A stretch of DNA of 64,000 nt, taken from a virus. The notes under the pieces are model-generated. The model saw nothing but the letters and a program-made list of their open reading frames with translations. It had not been told where the DNA came from and made no database searches. Shown piece after piece: positions 8,088-17,017 of the stretch. How positions within the stretch are numbered: position 1 is the stretch's first letter; every line of letters begins with the position of its first letter. Location: IMG/VR virus record IMGVR_UViG_3300043446_005562, positions 186,001 through 250,000 of that record; one strand, given 5' to 3'. The position numbers and the translations under genes were made by a program.

Positions 8088-9198
8088 AGAAGTAGTCTAT
8101 TTTATTGAAACTCTGCTCAGAAAGAGATTTCACGATAATCTTGAAAAACAAAAGATCGAGGACGATTCGGATCGCAAGCTTAATTTTGCTTGCCCAATCT
8201 GCGGAGACTCTGAGAAAAAATCTTCAAAGAAGCGTGGTAATCTCTATCTAGACACAGGCGCCTACAAGTGTTTTAACGACGGTTGTATGGCATACATGAC
8301 GCTTGGCGAGTTTGTTGCAAAGATGAGTCGCGAGCACGGCATCATGTTGCCAAGCTTTGTGATGGACATTGAGTACAAACCTGCCAGGGTAAAAAGAGAT
8401 GACAATCAGCTCATCAGATTCTTGACATCAGACACTGGCGAATTGGTTAAGATCACCGATATCATAAACAGATTTAGCCTTAGACGACTTGATCAGATTG
8501 AGGGCGAGTCTCGTGCGCTTGACTATATTAAGGGTCGAGACCTCAATCTTATTGAGGATTTTGGCGATTGCCTCTATACGGATCCATCAGACAGTCGAGT
8601 CTATATTTTCAACTTTGATAAAAAATCCGGTCGAGTGTTGGGATTTTCAATGAGAAGTCTCAATCCAAACGCTGAACGAAAATACATAATCAAATCGTAT
8701 ACCGACCTGGCGACAGTATTCATTCAAAAGAACATTTCTAAACAGCTGGTTGAGGATGCCAATTTTTTAAACAACTACTTTAATATCTTGAACGTTGATT
8801 TCTCCAAGCCAATTCTAATGGCGGAGGGTCAATTTGACTCCCTGCTACTCTCTAACTGTATTGCAACTTCCGGCGTTAGTAAAGCTCGCAGCATTCTTTC
8901 AAATCTTGGCGCAAAGAGCGGAGTTCGAATCATATTCGATAGGGATAAGGCAGGCCGTACTCAAATGATGCAGTTCATTAAGCAGGGTTACTCAATATTT
9001 TTGTGGAATAAAGCGCTTAACGAAATTAAATCAATGTGCGAGAGCGCATCCGAATACATCAGCCTAGCTCACATAAAGGACATAAATGATCTTTTTTCGT
9101 TTATTCGTAAAAAGAAGCCCGATTACACTCTTGAAAAATTTAACTCTTGGATCAATGGTAATTTTAGCGAGACCGTCTACGACATGGTCTACCTATAA
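8077..9198 (+). CDS. DNA primase, T4 gp61-like
   Basis: 373 residues, near the 342 of T4 gp61. It has an N-terminal zinc-binding domain with C39/C42 and C65/C70 (CPICGDS ... CFNDGC). The TOPRIM catalytic core shows AEGQFDS with E250 and the metal-binding DRD at 288-290. Role: synthesises RNA primers for lagging-strand replication with the replicative helicase (not in window). The start overlaps the polymerase fragment by 11 bases, suggesting coupled translation of replisome parts. Confidence 0.9.
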   Translation: MKREEVVYFIETLLRKRFHDNLEKQKIEDDSDRKLNFACPICGDSEKKSSKKRGNLYLDTGAYKCFNDGCMAYMTLGEFVAKMSREHGIMLPSFVMDIEYKPARVKRDDNQLIRFLTSDTGELVKITDIINRFSLRRLDQIEGESRALDYIKGRDLNLIEDFGDCLYTDPSDSRVYIFNFDKKSGRVLGFSMRSLNPNAERKYIIKSYTDLATVFIQKNISKQLVEDANFLNNYFNILNVDFSKPILMAEGQFDSLLLSNCIATSGVSKARSILSNLGAKSGVRIIFDRDKAGRTQMMQFIKQGYSIFLWNKALNEIKSMCESASEYISLAHIKDINDLFSFIRKKKPDYTLEKFNSWINGNFSETVYDMVYL

Positions 9199-9206
9199 AT
9201 AACCTT

Positions 9207-9713
9207 ATGAAACCTAAAGAGACCAAGAGCATTAAGACATTTTTAAAGCCCAGAGCGGGTGCAATTAGACAAGGCTATTTCAAACCGGCAAATCCTAACA
9301 AGTATTTAGGGGACCCTAACCAGATCATTTTTAGATCAAGCTGGGAATTCAAGTTTTTAAAATGGTGCGATTCAAGCCCAACGATTATTGCCTATTCCTC
9401 TGAACCTGTCGGTATTGTCTACTACAGCCCACTGGACAAGCGTGGTCATACCTATTACGTTGATTTTTACATTGTGACAAAGGACAGTGAAGGTAACGAA
9501 CAAAAATGGCTTATTGAGGTCAAGCCCAATAAGTACGTCAAGCCACCGACCGCTCCTGAGCGCATGACCAACAAACAGACTGCAAATTACGTTTATGCAG
9601 CCAAGCAGTACATCATAAATCAGGCCAAATTTGAAGCGGCCAAGGATTTTGCAGCCCAACGGGGTCTTAAATTCGGCATAATAACCGAAAACTTTCTGTT
9701 CAAATCAATATAA
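9207..9713 (+). CDS. 4: Head completion protein gp4 (nuclease-fold)
   Basis: 168 residues. It closely follows T4 gp4: NPNKYLGDPNQIIFRSSWE (residues 29-47), an acidic DFYI segment after a beta strand, IEVKP near residue 109, and KPP/ERMTN before the C-terminal RGLKFGIITE. The E-xK / D pattern is that of a restriction-endonuclease-like fold. In T4 gp4 is required to finish DNA-filled heads so that tails can join. The primase stop codon is part of a TATAAATA sequence just upstream, too close to the ATG to be an obvious promoter. Confidence 0.92.
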   Translation: MKPKETKSIKTFLKPRAGAIRQGYFKPANPNKYLGDPNQIIFRSSWEFKFLKWCDSSPTIIAYSSEPVGIVYYSPLDKRGHTYYVDFYIVTKDSEGNEQKWLIEVKPNKYVKPPTAPERMTNKQTANYVYAAKQYIINQAKFEAAKDFAAQRGLKFGIITENFLFKSI

Positions 9714-9722
9714 AAGACTATT

Positions 9723-10373
9723 ATGGCAATTAAACTCCTACAAGACTATGTACAGGATGGCATCGTCAAAGATTTTGAACAGCCCGTTCCAAATTACAGA
9801 TTTGACACGGAAGGAATTGCCTATAATTTTAGAGCCCTAGCCCCAGGTCATATTTACACCTTTGTTTCGCTTAGGGAGCGCGGAGCAGACGGTCTACCGA
9901 GCCTTGACGAATATCAAATAAGCCCGACCAAGAGTAAAAAGCCCTATGCTGACAATCGTCCAATCTTTCTTTCGCTTGGTCAGGAAGGTCCAATGGAAAT
10001 TGGTCTAAACTTGAAACTGATGCCCATTCAATTAAGAAAAAATTTTATTCGAGTGTACTTAAAGAACACGGTACTACCGGTAATTGAAAATATGGTTGAC
10101 TCGAAAGACAATTTACCCGAATTAACTCAAAGACTTAGATCACCAGAAATTAAAAAATTACTCCTGGTGGACAGGCAGTACATTAAGCTGGCTAGCGATC
10201 TATCAAGCTTTAATTTTGAGTTCCTGGTTGATAAATATAACAGAGAAGAGATGAGATTCTTGAAAATGATAGATTGGCCAGCCGTTCCAAAACTTGGAGA
10301 ATCCGAGTATGTGCAGGACAAGACAATTGTTTCCAAGACTCCAATCTCATATTTCTTGACAAAATTTACATAA
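9723..10373 (+). CDS. Conserved phage structural-type protein, unassigned
   Basis: 216 residues between gp4 and the portal. A central segment (ADNRPIFLSLGQ, then IGLNLKLMPIQLRKNF) has the layout of proteins often encoded next to T4-like head or neck genes: a short beta strand, a Gly-x-Asn-Leu turn, then a Pro-x-x-Leu-Arg helix. In T4 the gp4 neighbours are gp2 (DNA-end protector) and gp53 (baseplate wedge); I cannot match it securely to either. No membrane segment. Same operon, 9 bases after gp4. Confidence 0.55.
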   Translation: MAIKLLQDYVQDGIVKDFEQPVPNYRFDTEGIAYNFRALAPGHIYTFVSLRERGADGLPSLDEYQISPTKSKKPYADNRPIFLSLGQEGPMEIGLNLKLMPIQLRKNFIRVYLKNTVLPVIENMVDSKDNLPELTQRLRSPEIKKLLLVDRQYIKLASDLSSFNFEFLVDKYNREEMRFLKMIDWPAVPKLGESEYVQDKTIVSKTPISYFLTKFT

Positions 10374-10380
10374 CATATAA

Positions 10381-12072
10381 ATGGCAGGATTCCTAGACAG
10401 TAACCCAATGAGATCTTTAAGATCTAGACTCACAGAGCTGAGTAAGTTTGGTATGAAATACGACGACCTACTGGTTAAAAATTCACAGGCAATAGGCTTT
10501 ATTGAAGGCCAAATGCGTTCATCTGGCACATCGTTGGGCGATGATTTAATGAGAGCCACACTAGCTCTATCCGATACAACATCTGCACTAAAGACAAAAT
10601 CAATTGCCTTTTTTCAAATGGACTATATTTCAAAGCGCGAAAGGCTTAGAGATATTGCCTCAAACGGCGAGATTGAATTTGTATTAGAGACAATCACCGA
10701 CGACTGTATTGTATTCGATGATGATAACCGTTTCTGTTATGCAAACGACCTAGTCGGCGAAATCCAGTACATGGGTGCAAACAAAAAGCAACGCCTTGAA
10801 TTTCAAGAAAAGGTTTTGACCAAATACCAAGATACATTTCAAAACATTTACAGCAAATGGGGTTTTGATCAAGGAATCTCGGCTTGGCAGTATTTTTATC
10901 AATGGCTGATTGAAGGTCATTTGGCATTTGAAATTATCTATGATGATCTGCTAAAACCCACTCAAATTATAGGTTTCAAAGAACTGGATCCAGCATCTCT
11001 CTATCCGGAAATGAAAAAGGATGCTAAGGGATCGCTGATTTTGCAATGGCAACAAAAGGATCCGGTTTCAAAAACCAACCGGACTCTATCTGATTCGCAA
11101 ATCATCTATATTTCCTACTCAAATCACATGCGAACCAAACGAGTTAGTTTTGTTGAGAGACTTGTTCGTTCGTTCAATATGTTACGTATCATTGAGCATT
11201 CAAAGGTTATTTGGCATACAATGCACGCCCCAATTCGTTTGGTAACAACTGTGCCGATTGGCACCAAATCAATGCAAAAAGCCAAGGAAGACGTTCGCGA
11301 ATTCACAAATACTCTCAAGGAGGATATTTACTTCGACGGCGACTCTGGCGAATTAAAGGTTGACGGTAAACCCAATATCCTATTCTATAAAAACTATGTG
11401 GTTCCAGTAAATGATCAGCAACAGCAGGTTAAGATTGAACCGCTAGAATACACCGGTCCAAACCTAGCCGGTTCCGAACTACTGAAGTACTTTCATGAAA
11501 AATTAAAAATGGATTCTAAAATTCCGGGTACTCGATTCGCAGAAGGCGGTGGAGCATTCACCTTGAATTCAGAAGGCATTTCACGAGAAGAAATTCGCTA
11601 TAATAAATTCATTCAGCGCTTGCGGTCAGCCTTTAAGGAGCTGATCACAAAGCCTCTCTATCTGCAAATGTGTTTGGACATGAAGGAGTTACAGAATGAT
11701 CCAAAGTTTGCAAACGCGGTTGGTGTTAGCTGGTACAATGATAATGTATTTGAAGAGATCAAGACTCAAGATCTTATCAACAAACGTCTTGCAACAGTCA
11801 ATGCCCTTAAGGCCGTGGTTGACGATGAAAACAAGCCTTACTTCTCTACCGAATTCTTGATTCGCGAATACTTAAAAATGAGCGATGAAGATATTCAAAA
11901 GAACAAGGACTATCAATCAGTTCAGGCCGGCGAAGCTGAAGAGGCGAAGGGCGGCGGAGCGGGTGGACCTGGAGGAGCGGGAGGCGGCGGCGGTGCAGCA
12001 GCAGCTGGTGCAGCGGCAGCAGAAGGTGGCGGAGAGTTCAAAACTGAGCTTGGAGCTAAGGGCCAATTATAA
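10381..12072 (+). CDS. 20: Portal vertex protein gp20
   Basis: 563 residues (T4 gp20 has 524). Hallmarks: FVERLVRSFNMLRIIEHSKV followed by the APIRLVTTVPIG stem-type region, then GPNLAGSELLKYFHEKLKMD and SREEIRYNKFIQRLRSAF, the conserved gp20 C-terminal block. It forms the dodecameric ring at the head vertex through which DNA is packaged and ejected. The last ~45 residues are an unusual Gly/Ala-rich tail. Co-directional with gp4, 7 bases after the preceding gene. Confidence 0.95.
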   Translation: MAGFLDSNPMRSLRSRLTELSKFGMKYDDLLVKNSQAIGFIEGQMRSSGTSLGDDLMRATLALSDTTSALKTKSIAFFQMDYISKRERLRDIASNGEIEFVLETITDDCIVFDDDNRFCYANDLVGEIQYMGANKKQRLEFQEKVLTKYQDTFQNIYSKWGFDQGISAWQYFYQWLIEGHLAFEIIYDDLLKPTQIIGFKELDPASLYPEMKKDAKGSLILQWQQKDPVSKTNRTLSDSQIIYISYSNHMRTKRVSFVERLVRSFNMLRIIEHSKVIWHTMHAPIRLVTTVPIGTKSMQKAKEDVREFTNTLKEDIYFDGDSGELKVDGKPNILFYKNYVVPVNDQQQQVKIEPLEYTGPNLAGSELLKYFHEKLKMDSKIPGTRFAEGGGAFTLNSEGISREEIRYNKFIQRLRSAFKELITKPLYLQMCLDMKELQNDPKFANAVGVSWYNDNVFEEIKTQDLINKRLATVNALKAVVDDENKPYFSTEFLIREYLKMSDEDIQKNKDYQSVQAGEAEEAKGGGAGGPGGAGGGGGAAAAGAAAAEGGGEFKTELGAKGQL

Positions 12073-12090
12073 AGCTAATCTAATTTTTTA

Positions 12091-13002
12091 ATGAAATCTA
12101 AAGTAACTGTAATAGGTGGGGCAGGCTTCATCGGGTCTCACCTGGTATCACTCCTGTTAAAGAATAACTATAGGGTAATAGTAATAGATGACTTTTCAAC
12201 GGGATCACCTGACAATCTTAAAAATGATCTGGCAAATCCAGATCTTTTTTGTTTTAAATTCGATATTCTAACGGATTCACGGGTCAAATTGGCAACCCTA
12301 ATCGGCGGCTCAACTCACGTGTTCCATCTAGCCGCAAAGACCTCCGTTGAAGAGTCCTTACAGAATCCTCCAAGCTATCTTAAAGCCAATCTTTTGGGAA
12401 CAGTTGCGGTGGTTGAGGCAATGAAGCGAGCTAGAATCAAGCACATTATCTTTAGCTCAACCAGTGCAGTATACGGAGAGACCAACTCCTTTCCAACTCA
12501 TGAAGACTGCACGCCAAATCCAATATCACCGTATGCCATGAGTAAACTTATGGCTGAAAATTTCCTAAAGGATCAATCCGATATTTCAAGCGTAAGTTTA
12601 AGATATTTTAACGTGTATGGAGATCGCCCAAATTTACGTGGGTCGTATCGACCAGTGATGTCAGTTTTCTTGGAAAAATTTGCAAATGGGGAACCTCTAC
12701 CTATTATAAATGGAGGTTCGCAAAGTAGAGATTTCATTAACGTTGAGGATGTTGCCCTAGCAAATCTAGCCGCAATGAAAGTTCAGCAAGGTCATGCTCT
12801 ATTCAATGTTGGGTCGGGCACAGACTTGAGCATCAAGCTCATAGCCGATTCAATCTCAGCCAATCAAATAGAGGCAGCTCCTCGAGTAGAACCAACTCGT
12901 TCACTTGCAGATATTAGTAAAATTAAAAAAGAATTGGATTGGACTCCAAGAGTAAAATTTGATGAGTGGATTAGTCCTCGTATAGCGCGGCAAACGATCT
13001 AA
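12091..13002 (+). CDS. NAD-dependent epimerase/dehydratase (SDR, UDP-sugar epimerase-like)
   Basis: 303 residues. Rossmann motif GGAGFIGS at 9-16, catalytic SSTSAVYG near 122-129 and YAMSK with Y148/K152. Typical extended SDR acting on nucleotide sugars; closest in style to UDP-glucose 4-epimerases. Likely provides a sugar for glycan decoration of virion or host surface, along with the PfkB kinase (17013) and glycan island (42824-48544). Its last 32 bases overlap the convergent gp25-like gene. Exact substrate unknown. Confidence 0.88.
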   Translation: MKSKVTVIGGAGFIGSHLVSLLLKNNYRVIVIDDFSTGSPDNLKNDLANPDLFCFKFDILTDSRVKLATLIGGSTHVFHLAAKTSVEESLQNPPSYLKANLLGTVAVVEAMKRARIKHIIFSSTSAVYGETNSFPTHEDCTPNPISPYAMSKLMAENFLKDQSDISSVSLRYFNVYGDRPNLRGSYRPVMSVFLEKFANGEPLPIINGGSQSRDFINVEDVALANLAAMKVQQGHALFNVGSGTDLSIKLIADSISANQIEAAPRVEPTRSLADISKIKKELDWTPRVKFDEWISPRIARQTI

Positions 13003-13345
13003 CGCCGTCTATTGTTATGTCCAGGCCCAGTGAGGTTTTGTAAATATCGGATATATCGTCTAGCGTAAATGCCCTTGCACCGATTGCGTACTTCTTAGAC
13101 ATCATTACGTAATTTTGAATTTGAGTATGAGCCTCTTTTTCAAGCGAATCCAATGGATAGCCTTCAAATTCAAATAGGTATTTTGTAGTATCCAGACCAA
13201 AATCAGGTTCACCAAGCACTTCGCCCTTTTTGGTCAATAGGGTCATTCTAATCTGCTCAATGGTATTTTCAATATCATTTTCGCAAGAAAACAATCCTTC
13301 TCGATAATTTGGGTCACCCGGCGCTCTAAAATAAAAGTCTATCAT
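12971..13345 (-). CDS. 25: Baseplate wedge protein gp25-like
   Basis: 124 residues, close to T4 gp25 (132). Pattern of the gpW/gp25 family: ENDIENTIEQIRMTLLTKKG followed by E-P-D-FG-L-D near residue 46, the conserved core loop, then a helix and a C-terminal beta pair. gp25 nucleates sheath assembly on the baseplate and is shared by contractile injection systems. Starts the minus-strand structural operon in order of chromosome position; 5 bases from the neck-like gene. Confidence 0.75.
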   Translation of the reverse strand: MIDFYFRAPGDPNYREGLFSCENDIENTIEQIRMTLLTKKGEVLGEPDFGLDTTKYLFEFEGYPLDSLEKEAHTQIQNYVMMSKKYAIGARAFTLDDISDIYKTSLGLDITIDGVRSFAALYED

Positions 13346-13350
13346 AGTTC

Positions 13351-14085
13351 TTAAAAATTAACTAGGAACATCCAGTCTGCTGAATTTTCGCCCTTCATCA
13401 TGTCCATTACTGCAGTAAGTTCAGCTTCAGCTTTTGTAACTAGAGTTGCGTAATTGGGTTTTACTCCGCCTGGTAAACTATAGTCAAATGCGGTTAACAG
13501 GTCGCCCAATCTGATTTTGGACTTTGCTCTGACGTATCGTTGAAATACTTCATCTTCGTATAGATCCTCGGCGTCTATTTTTTTAGCAACTTGAACAACT
13601 GTTTCAGCCAATGGAGTTCTTCCCATTATTGTTAGCTTTTTAGTGTTTTTATTGTAATCGTAAGCTAGGGTATCAATTGTAAAATTCTTTGCAATATCTA
13701 GGAATGAAAATAGAACTGTCCTGTACATTAAAGATTCACCAATGAACGGTGTCAAGAATATCTCCGAGCCAATGAACTTATTGTCCGCGAAATCTTTATC
13801 AAGAGTTCCAAAAATACTACCGCCCTTTGCTTCGCGAACCTGGTGCACAAACTGTACGCAGTCTGGCATTTGAATAGCTCTCTCCTTTTTGAAAAGAGGA
13901 TTTGTAAAAACGTCTTTCGGTAATAGTAAGTATCTGGGCTCAATTGCATGTCGCCAATTATCATAAAAATAGCGCTCAGCGTTGGTAATAACACGCACTA
14001 TTTCCGCTTCTGGAATTGAATAAGGTAGAGCCTTTGCAAAGGTCATCTCATTTTGAATATCAAGTATTAGTTCGGCTTGAGTCAT
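13351..14085 (-). CDS. Neck/virion structural protein-like
   Basis: 244 residues. The N-terminus is helical (MTQAELILDIQNEMTFAKAL). The C-terminal block EDLYEDEVFQRYVRAKSKIR then LPGGVKPNY resembles a pattern in neck proteins of T4-like cyanophages and pelagiphages: an acidic-aromatic helix, R-Y-x-x-A-x-x-K, and LPGGV. It lies next to the gp25-like gene, fitting a virion role. Which T4 neck protein it matches is uncertain. Confidence 0.5.
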   Translation of the reverse strand: MTQAELILDIQNEMTFAKALPYSIPEAEIVRVITNAERYFYDNWRHAIEPRYLLLPKDVFTNPLFKKERAIQMPDCVQFVHQVREAKGGSIFGTLDKDFADNKFIGSEIFLTPFIGESLMYRTVLFSFLDIAKNFTIDTLAYDYNKNTKKLTIMGRTPLAETVVQVAKKIDAEDLYEDEVFQRYVRAKSKIRLGDLLTAFDYSLPGGVKPNYATLVTKAEAELTAVMDMMKGENSADWMFLVNF

Positions 14086-14098
14086 TTAATTAGATAAT

Positions 14099-14473
14099 TT
14101 AGGCCTTTGGCTGTTGCGCATCGGCTGTTTTTTGAGCATCCATTCTTTTAGACGCATCTAACAATTTGGCGTCAAGATCACGTTTTTTAGTTTCATAATC
14201 TGCTGCCTTTGGATCAAGTTTCTTGAGTTCAATATTAATATTATCAATCTCAACCTGAATTTCTAACGCCTTGGTCGACTCATCAATCTTTTGGGTTTTA
14301 GAGTAGTCAGGCTCAGTTGTGTCTAATGGGGTCAAATTTGCGCGTTTTACCTGGTTAATGGTCTTTTCCTTTTTAACTGGATCAGCCGGTTTAACGTCAA
14401 GCGCGTGTTTCTTGGGATCAACTAGCTCGTTGCCCTTTTTGAAATCGTCAAATTTTAAGATTCTATTCTTCAT
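14099..14473 (-). CDS. Coiled-coil protein with capsid-targeting-like leader
   Basis: 124 residues, highly charged Lys/Asp-rich. It begins MKNRILKFDDFKKGNE, a looser version of the F-x-x-F leader with a possible cleavage Glu at 16. Residues ~65-120 are heptad-like (IQVEIDNINIELKKLD). Preceded by GATAAATAA 19 bases upstream. Could be a scaffold or internal head component; unassigned. Confidence 0.5.
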   Translation of the reverse strand: MKNRILKFDDFKKGNELVDPKKHALDVKPADPVKKEKTINQVKRANLTPLDTTEPDYSKTQKIDESTKALEIQVEIDNINIELKKLDPKAADYETKKRDLDAKLLDASKRMDAQKTADAQQPKA

Positions 14474-14492
14474 TTAAGTCTTATTCTTTTTA

Positions 14493-14501
14493 TTATTTAT
14501 C
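14493..14501 (-). promoter_or_regulatory. T4-like late promoter motif
   Basis: GATAAATAA on the minus strand, 19 bases before the ATG at 14473, overlapping the stop codon of the upstream HAD-nucleotidyltransferase gene. Confidence 0.5.
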
Positions 14502-15914
14502 AAGCCCGCTATTCAGCGTTGATTTGTGGAATTTAGCATTATCGGGTTCATCTTTACAAAAATCGTTAAAGGTTTTAACCTTTCTTTCTTCAGGATTGGC
14601 GCCGTATCGATTAGACAACGGATTGGTCTTGAGATCAAATCTAGAATAGGGCTGAGTTGTTACCCAATGAGACGGTAGACCGCCGACTGGCACATTCACA
14701 TCGTTAGGCATCACATTTGGATCAATTTGCTGATCAAATGAGTCTGCTGGAATATCATAGGTGCCGACCTCTTCCTTAAGTTCAATTTGACCTGTAACTA
14801 TTTGCCAAATGAGCTCCTTATCCGAGCCTTCAGGTAATCCCTTAAAGAAATTTTGTTTGTCTTTTGCCCGAATGAACCCTCTCATTAGGGTACCCGAAAC
14901 TCCATCTGAGTCCTTTTTATTAGGATCCGCTGAGTTTGCCATAGCCTGACTTATCTCAGGTCTCTCGGTTTCAATTCTTTCAAGCTGTCTGATTCCGCCC
15001 AACCATTTTTCCATTGCTGCAAATCTACCCATATCTTCAGGTAGAGCATAGAGATTTATTTTATTATTGGGAGCGTCTTGTGTTTTGCCAAGGGCTTCAA
15101 CCCATTCGTATGATGATCTAACTGGTGTTACCTCAGCCGGATGAATCTTAATAGCTGAGTTCTTTTTGAAATAGAGTTTAAGTATCTCAACCGCCATTTT
15201 ACCTGTAATACCATCCTCAGGCTTTGGCGAAACAAACACGTGAAATTCATCGTTTTGAGCCGCGTACTTCTCAATCATTTTATAGTGACCAAGATGGGGC
15301 GGTTTGAATTTACCGGTAAAGATTCCAATTCTCTTAATTTCAAGTTTTGGTAGGTGTTTTGCCTTTACTCGATAGGTATTCACTGTGATTGGCAGCTCAG
15401 CTTCAAGCTCCTTAGCCAATTTTAAATTATTGACATCATCATCGAAAAATTTAAAATCTCGATAGCCCATTTCATAGAGTCTTCTAAATGCCTGCTGTTT
15501 CTTTTCAGCAACCGACCCGTGAAAACCTTCAGCCGGATCGTTAACTGCAATAACAAATTTTGGATGAATATCAATACCGTTTTCCAAAAAGAATTCACGA
15601 ATCATTGAACCCTTGTTGCGAGCGGTGATGATTCCAACCGCAGTTGAGTTTTCGTAAGTTTCTTTTAATATGCCAAGTATCTTCTCAACAAGCCGACCAG
15701 CCTTTAAAATTTGAGGATCTTCAAATTGGCTGTAATTAACCTCATGATGAGGCTGATGCTCGTATTCATTAAATTCCTGTGGAGTTAAATGAAAAATTTC
15801 ACCGGTTTTAGAGTCCTTCACAGCGATTCTTGCATTAGTAACAACTAATGTATCATCAAGATCAAATATGGTAATAGATTCTCCGCTAAAAGCCATTTCA
15901 TTTACTGATTTCAC
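14493..15914 (-). CDS. HAD phosphatase - nucleotidyltransferase fusion
   Basis: 473 residues, two domains. Residues ~13-185: HAD domain with FDLDDT at 17-22 (D18/D20), ITARN at 96-100 and FFDDD at 156-160 as motif IV. Residues ~195-360: cytidylyltransferase-like domain with GKFKPPHLGHY at 201-211 (HxGH ATP motif) and SGTLMR at 340-345, matching the ISTxxR-type motif of NMN or pantetheine adenylyltransferases. The C-terminal ~110 residues are Pro/Asn-rich and include a VKTFNDF stretch like a capsid-targeting leader. Roles could be NAD salvage or activation of a phosphorylated sugar; the domain order is unusual. Confidence 0.8.
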   Translation of the reverse strand: MKSVNEMAFSGESITIFDLDDTLVVTNARIAVKDSKTGEIFHLTPQEFNEYEHQPHHEVNYSQFEDPQILKAGRLVEKILGILKETYENSTAVGIITARNKGSMIREFFLENGIDIHPKFVIAVNDPAEGFHGSVAEKKQQAFRRLYEMGYRDFKFFDDDVNNLKLAKELEAELPITVNTYRVKAKHLPKLEIKRIGIFTGKFKPPHLGHYKMIEKYAAQNDEFHVFVSPKPEDGITGKMAVEILKLYFKKNSAIKIHPAEVTPVRSSYEWVEALGKTQDAPNNKINLYALPEDMGRFAAMEKWLGGIRQLERIETERPEISQAMANSADPNKKDSDGVSGTLMRGFIRAKDKQNFFKGLPEGSDKELIWQIVTGQIELKEEVGTYDIPADSFDQQIDPNVMPNDVNVPVGGLPSHWVTTQPYSRFDLKTNPLSNRYGANPEERKVKTFNDFCKDEPDNAKFHKSTLNSGLDK

Positions 15915-15919
15915 TTAAA

Positions 15920-16984
15920 TTAAACCTTTAATTTTTGAGCAGCTGTCATCATGCACTCCATTAGGTATTCATGACACTCATTAAGATAAGATTCATAATT
16001 TTGAGACTCATCGTCTGTCATATCATGTTTATGAGCTTCATGAATAAGCACCTCTTCACAAATTCTCTTGATTGCCTGCTTTGCGCTGTCCGATAGACCT
16101 GGAACGTAACCTTCTGGCATGGCTGACCAACACTCATTCACGAACTGGTCAAACGTATTTGACACCCTACCCTCTGCTAATTTATTGCCATAGGCATGAA
16201 ATGGAACTGACGATCCGGGGTGCATTACGTTCCCTGAAATGCCGTGTTCTCGACTGGTGTACTGTGAAAAGCTAATACCTGTAACATCATCCAATGGAAT
16301 AACTTCACCGTTGTCTGCTGTGATTTCACCAGTCCTTAGGTCTAATTGAGAAGTTGGATCAGATACTGTGTACTGCTCCCGATAGGCATGAAATTTGATG
16401 GGTTGTTTGGGACCATCTTCCCATTCTTTAATTAAATGTGAAAATACTTTATGATAGTAATTTGGATCATTGCGCTTTTCGCGGTCGGTCTGCATTGCTG
16501 TTTTATTATAGACTGCTTGGCTTGGAACACCACCGGTTGTATCAACTTCCTCTGCTTCAATCGAATCATTGTCAATATGCTCAATCTCCTCATCCCCGGC
16601 CCATCTAGTAACCTCCGCTTCAATTCTGTACTCAATTCCCTCATGCTCACCAACCAGGACAGCATAGCCTAGTCCATCTTCCCAGGTGGTGTATTGGGTA
16701 TCAAGATCAAAATCAACGATTGCCTCTTCTCCCCAAACCGTTCTAATTTTTATGAAAGTCTCGCTACCAATAATTCTTCTAACCTTATAACCTGCTGCTT
16801 GAATTTCAGCCAGATCCTCCGGTTTATTACTCATGATTTTAATAACCGCAGGTTTACCGGGTTGGGCTAAACCCAAACCCTTAAGTCTTCTGTAATTATC
16901 TTGATGCGATTTTGGATTTGCACCGTACTGTGAAACTTCGTCTTCTGCGAATTTTGGAATTCTTCTTTTGCCAAATTTGCCCAT
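15920..16984 (-). CDS. Hypothetical protein with RLKxLGLA motif
   Basis: 354 residues, acidic, unrecognised. Residues ~30-40 contain NYRRLKGLGLA, also found (NYNRLKALGLA) in the 402-residue protein at 25669. An internal SNTFDQFVNECW resembles a capsid-targeting leader placed mid-protein. The C-terminal ~60 residues are His/Glu/Cys-rich and helical (LIHEAHKHDMTDDESQNYES). Start ATG 16984 lies 25 bases after a TATAAATA late motif, so it is probably a late virion-associated protein. Confidence 0.55.
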   Translation of the reverse strand: MGKFGKRRIPKFAEDEVSQYGANPKSHQDNYRRLKGLGLAQPGKPAVIKIMSNKPEDLAEIQAAGYKVRRIIGSETFIKIRTVWGEEAIVDFDLDTQYTTWEDGLGYAVLVGEHEGIEYRIEAEVTRWAGDEEIEHIDNDSIEAEEVDTTGGVPSQAVYNKTAMQTDREKRNDPNYYHKVFSHLIKEWEDGPKQPIKFHAYREQYTVSDPTSQLDLRTGEITADNGEVIPLDDVTGISFSQYTSREHGISGNVMHPGSSVPFHAYGNKLAEGRVSNTFDQFVNECWSAMPEGYVPGLSDSAKQAIKRICEEVLIHEAHKHDMTDDESQNYESYLNECHEYLMECMMTAAQKLKV

Positions 16985-17017
16985 AAATAAAACCCTTTTT
17001 TTGTAGGGTTATTTATA
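16985..17017 (-). promoter_or_regulatory. Late promoter overlapping a hairpin terminator
   Basis: Minus-strand TATAAATA (17010-17017) is followed by CCCT, a short loop and AGGG then TTTTATTT. The hairpin (AACCCT 16991-16996 / AGGGTT 17005-17010) plus T-run can end transcription from the PfkB gene, while the same DNA carries the late motif for the gene at 16984. Confidence 0.5.

Noticed and set aside
9194-9201. TATAAATA as late promoter for gp4
   Set aside because: It ends 5 bases before the ATG and overlaps the primase stop codon, so transcription would begin inside the gene.
10374-10383. TATAAATG before the portal gene
   Set aside because: The motif runs into the start codon itself; no room for initiation upstream.
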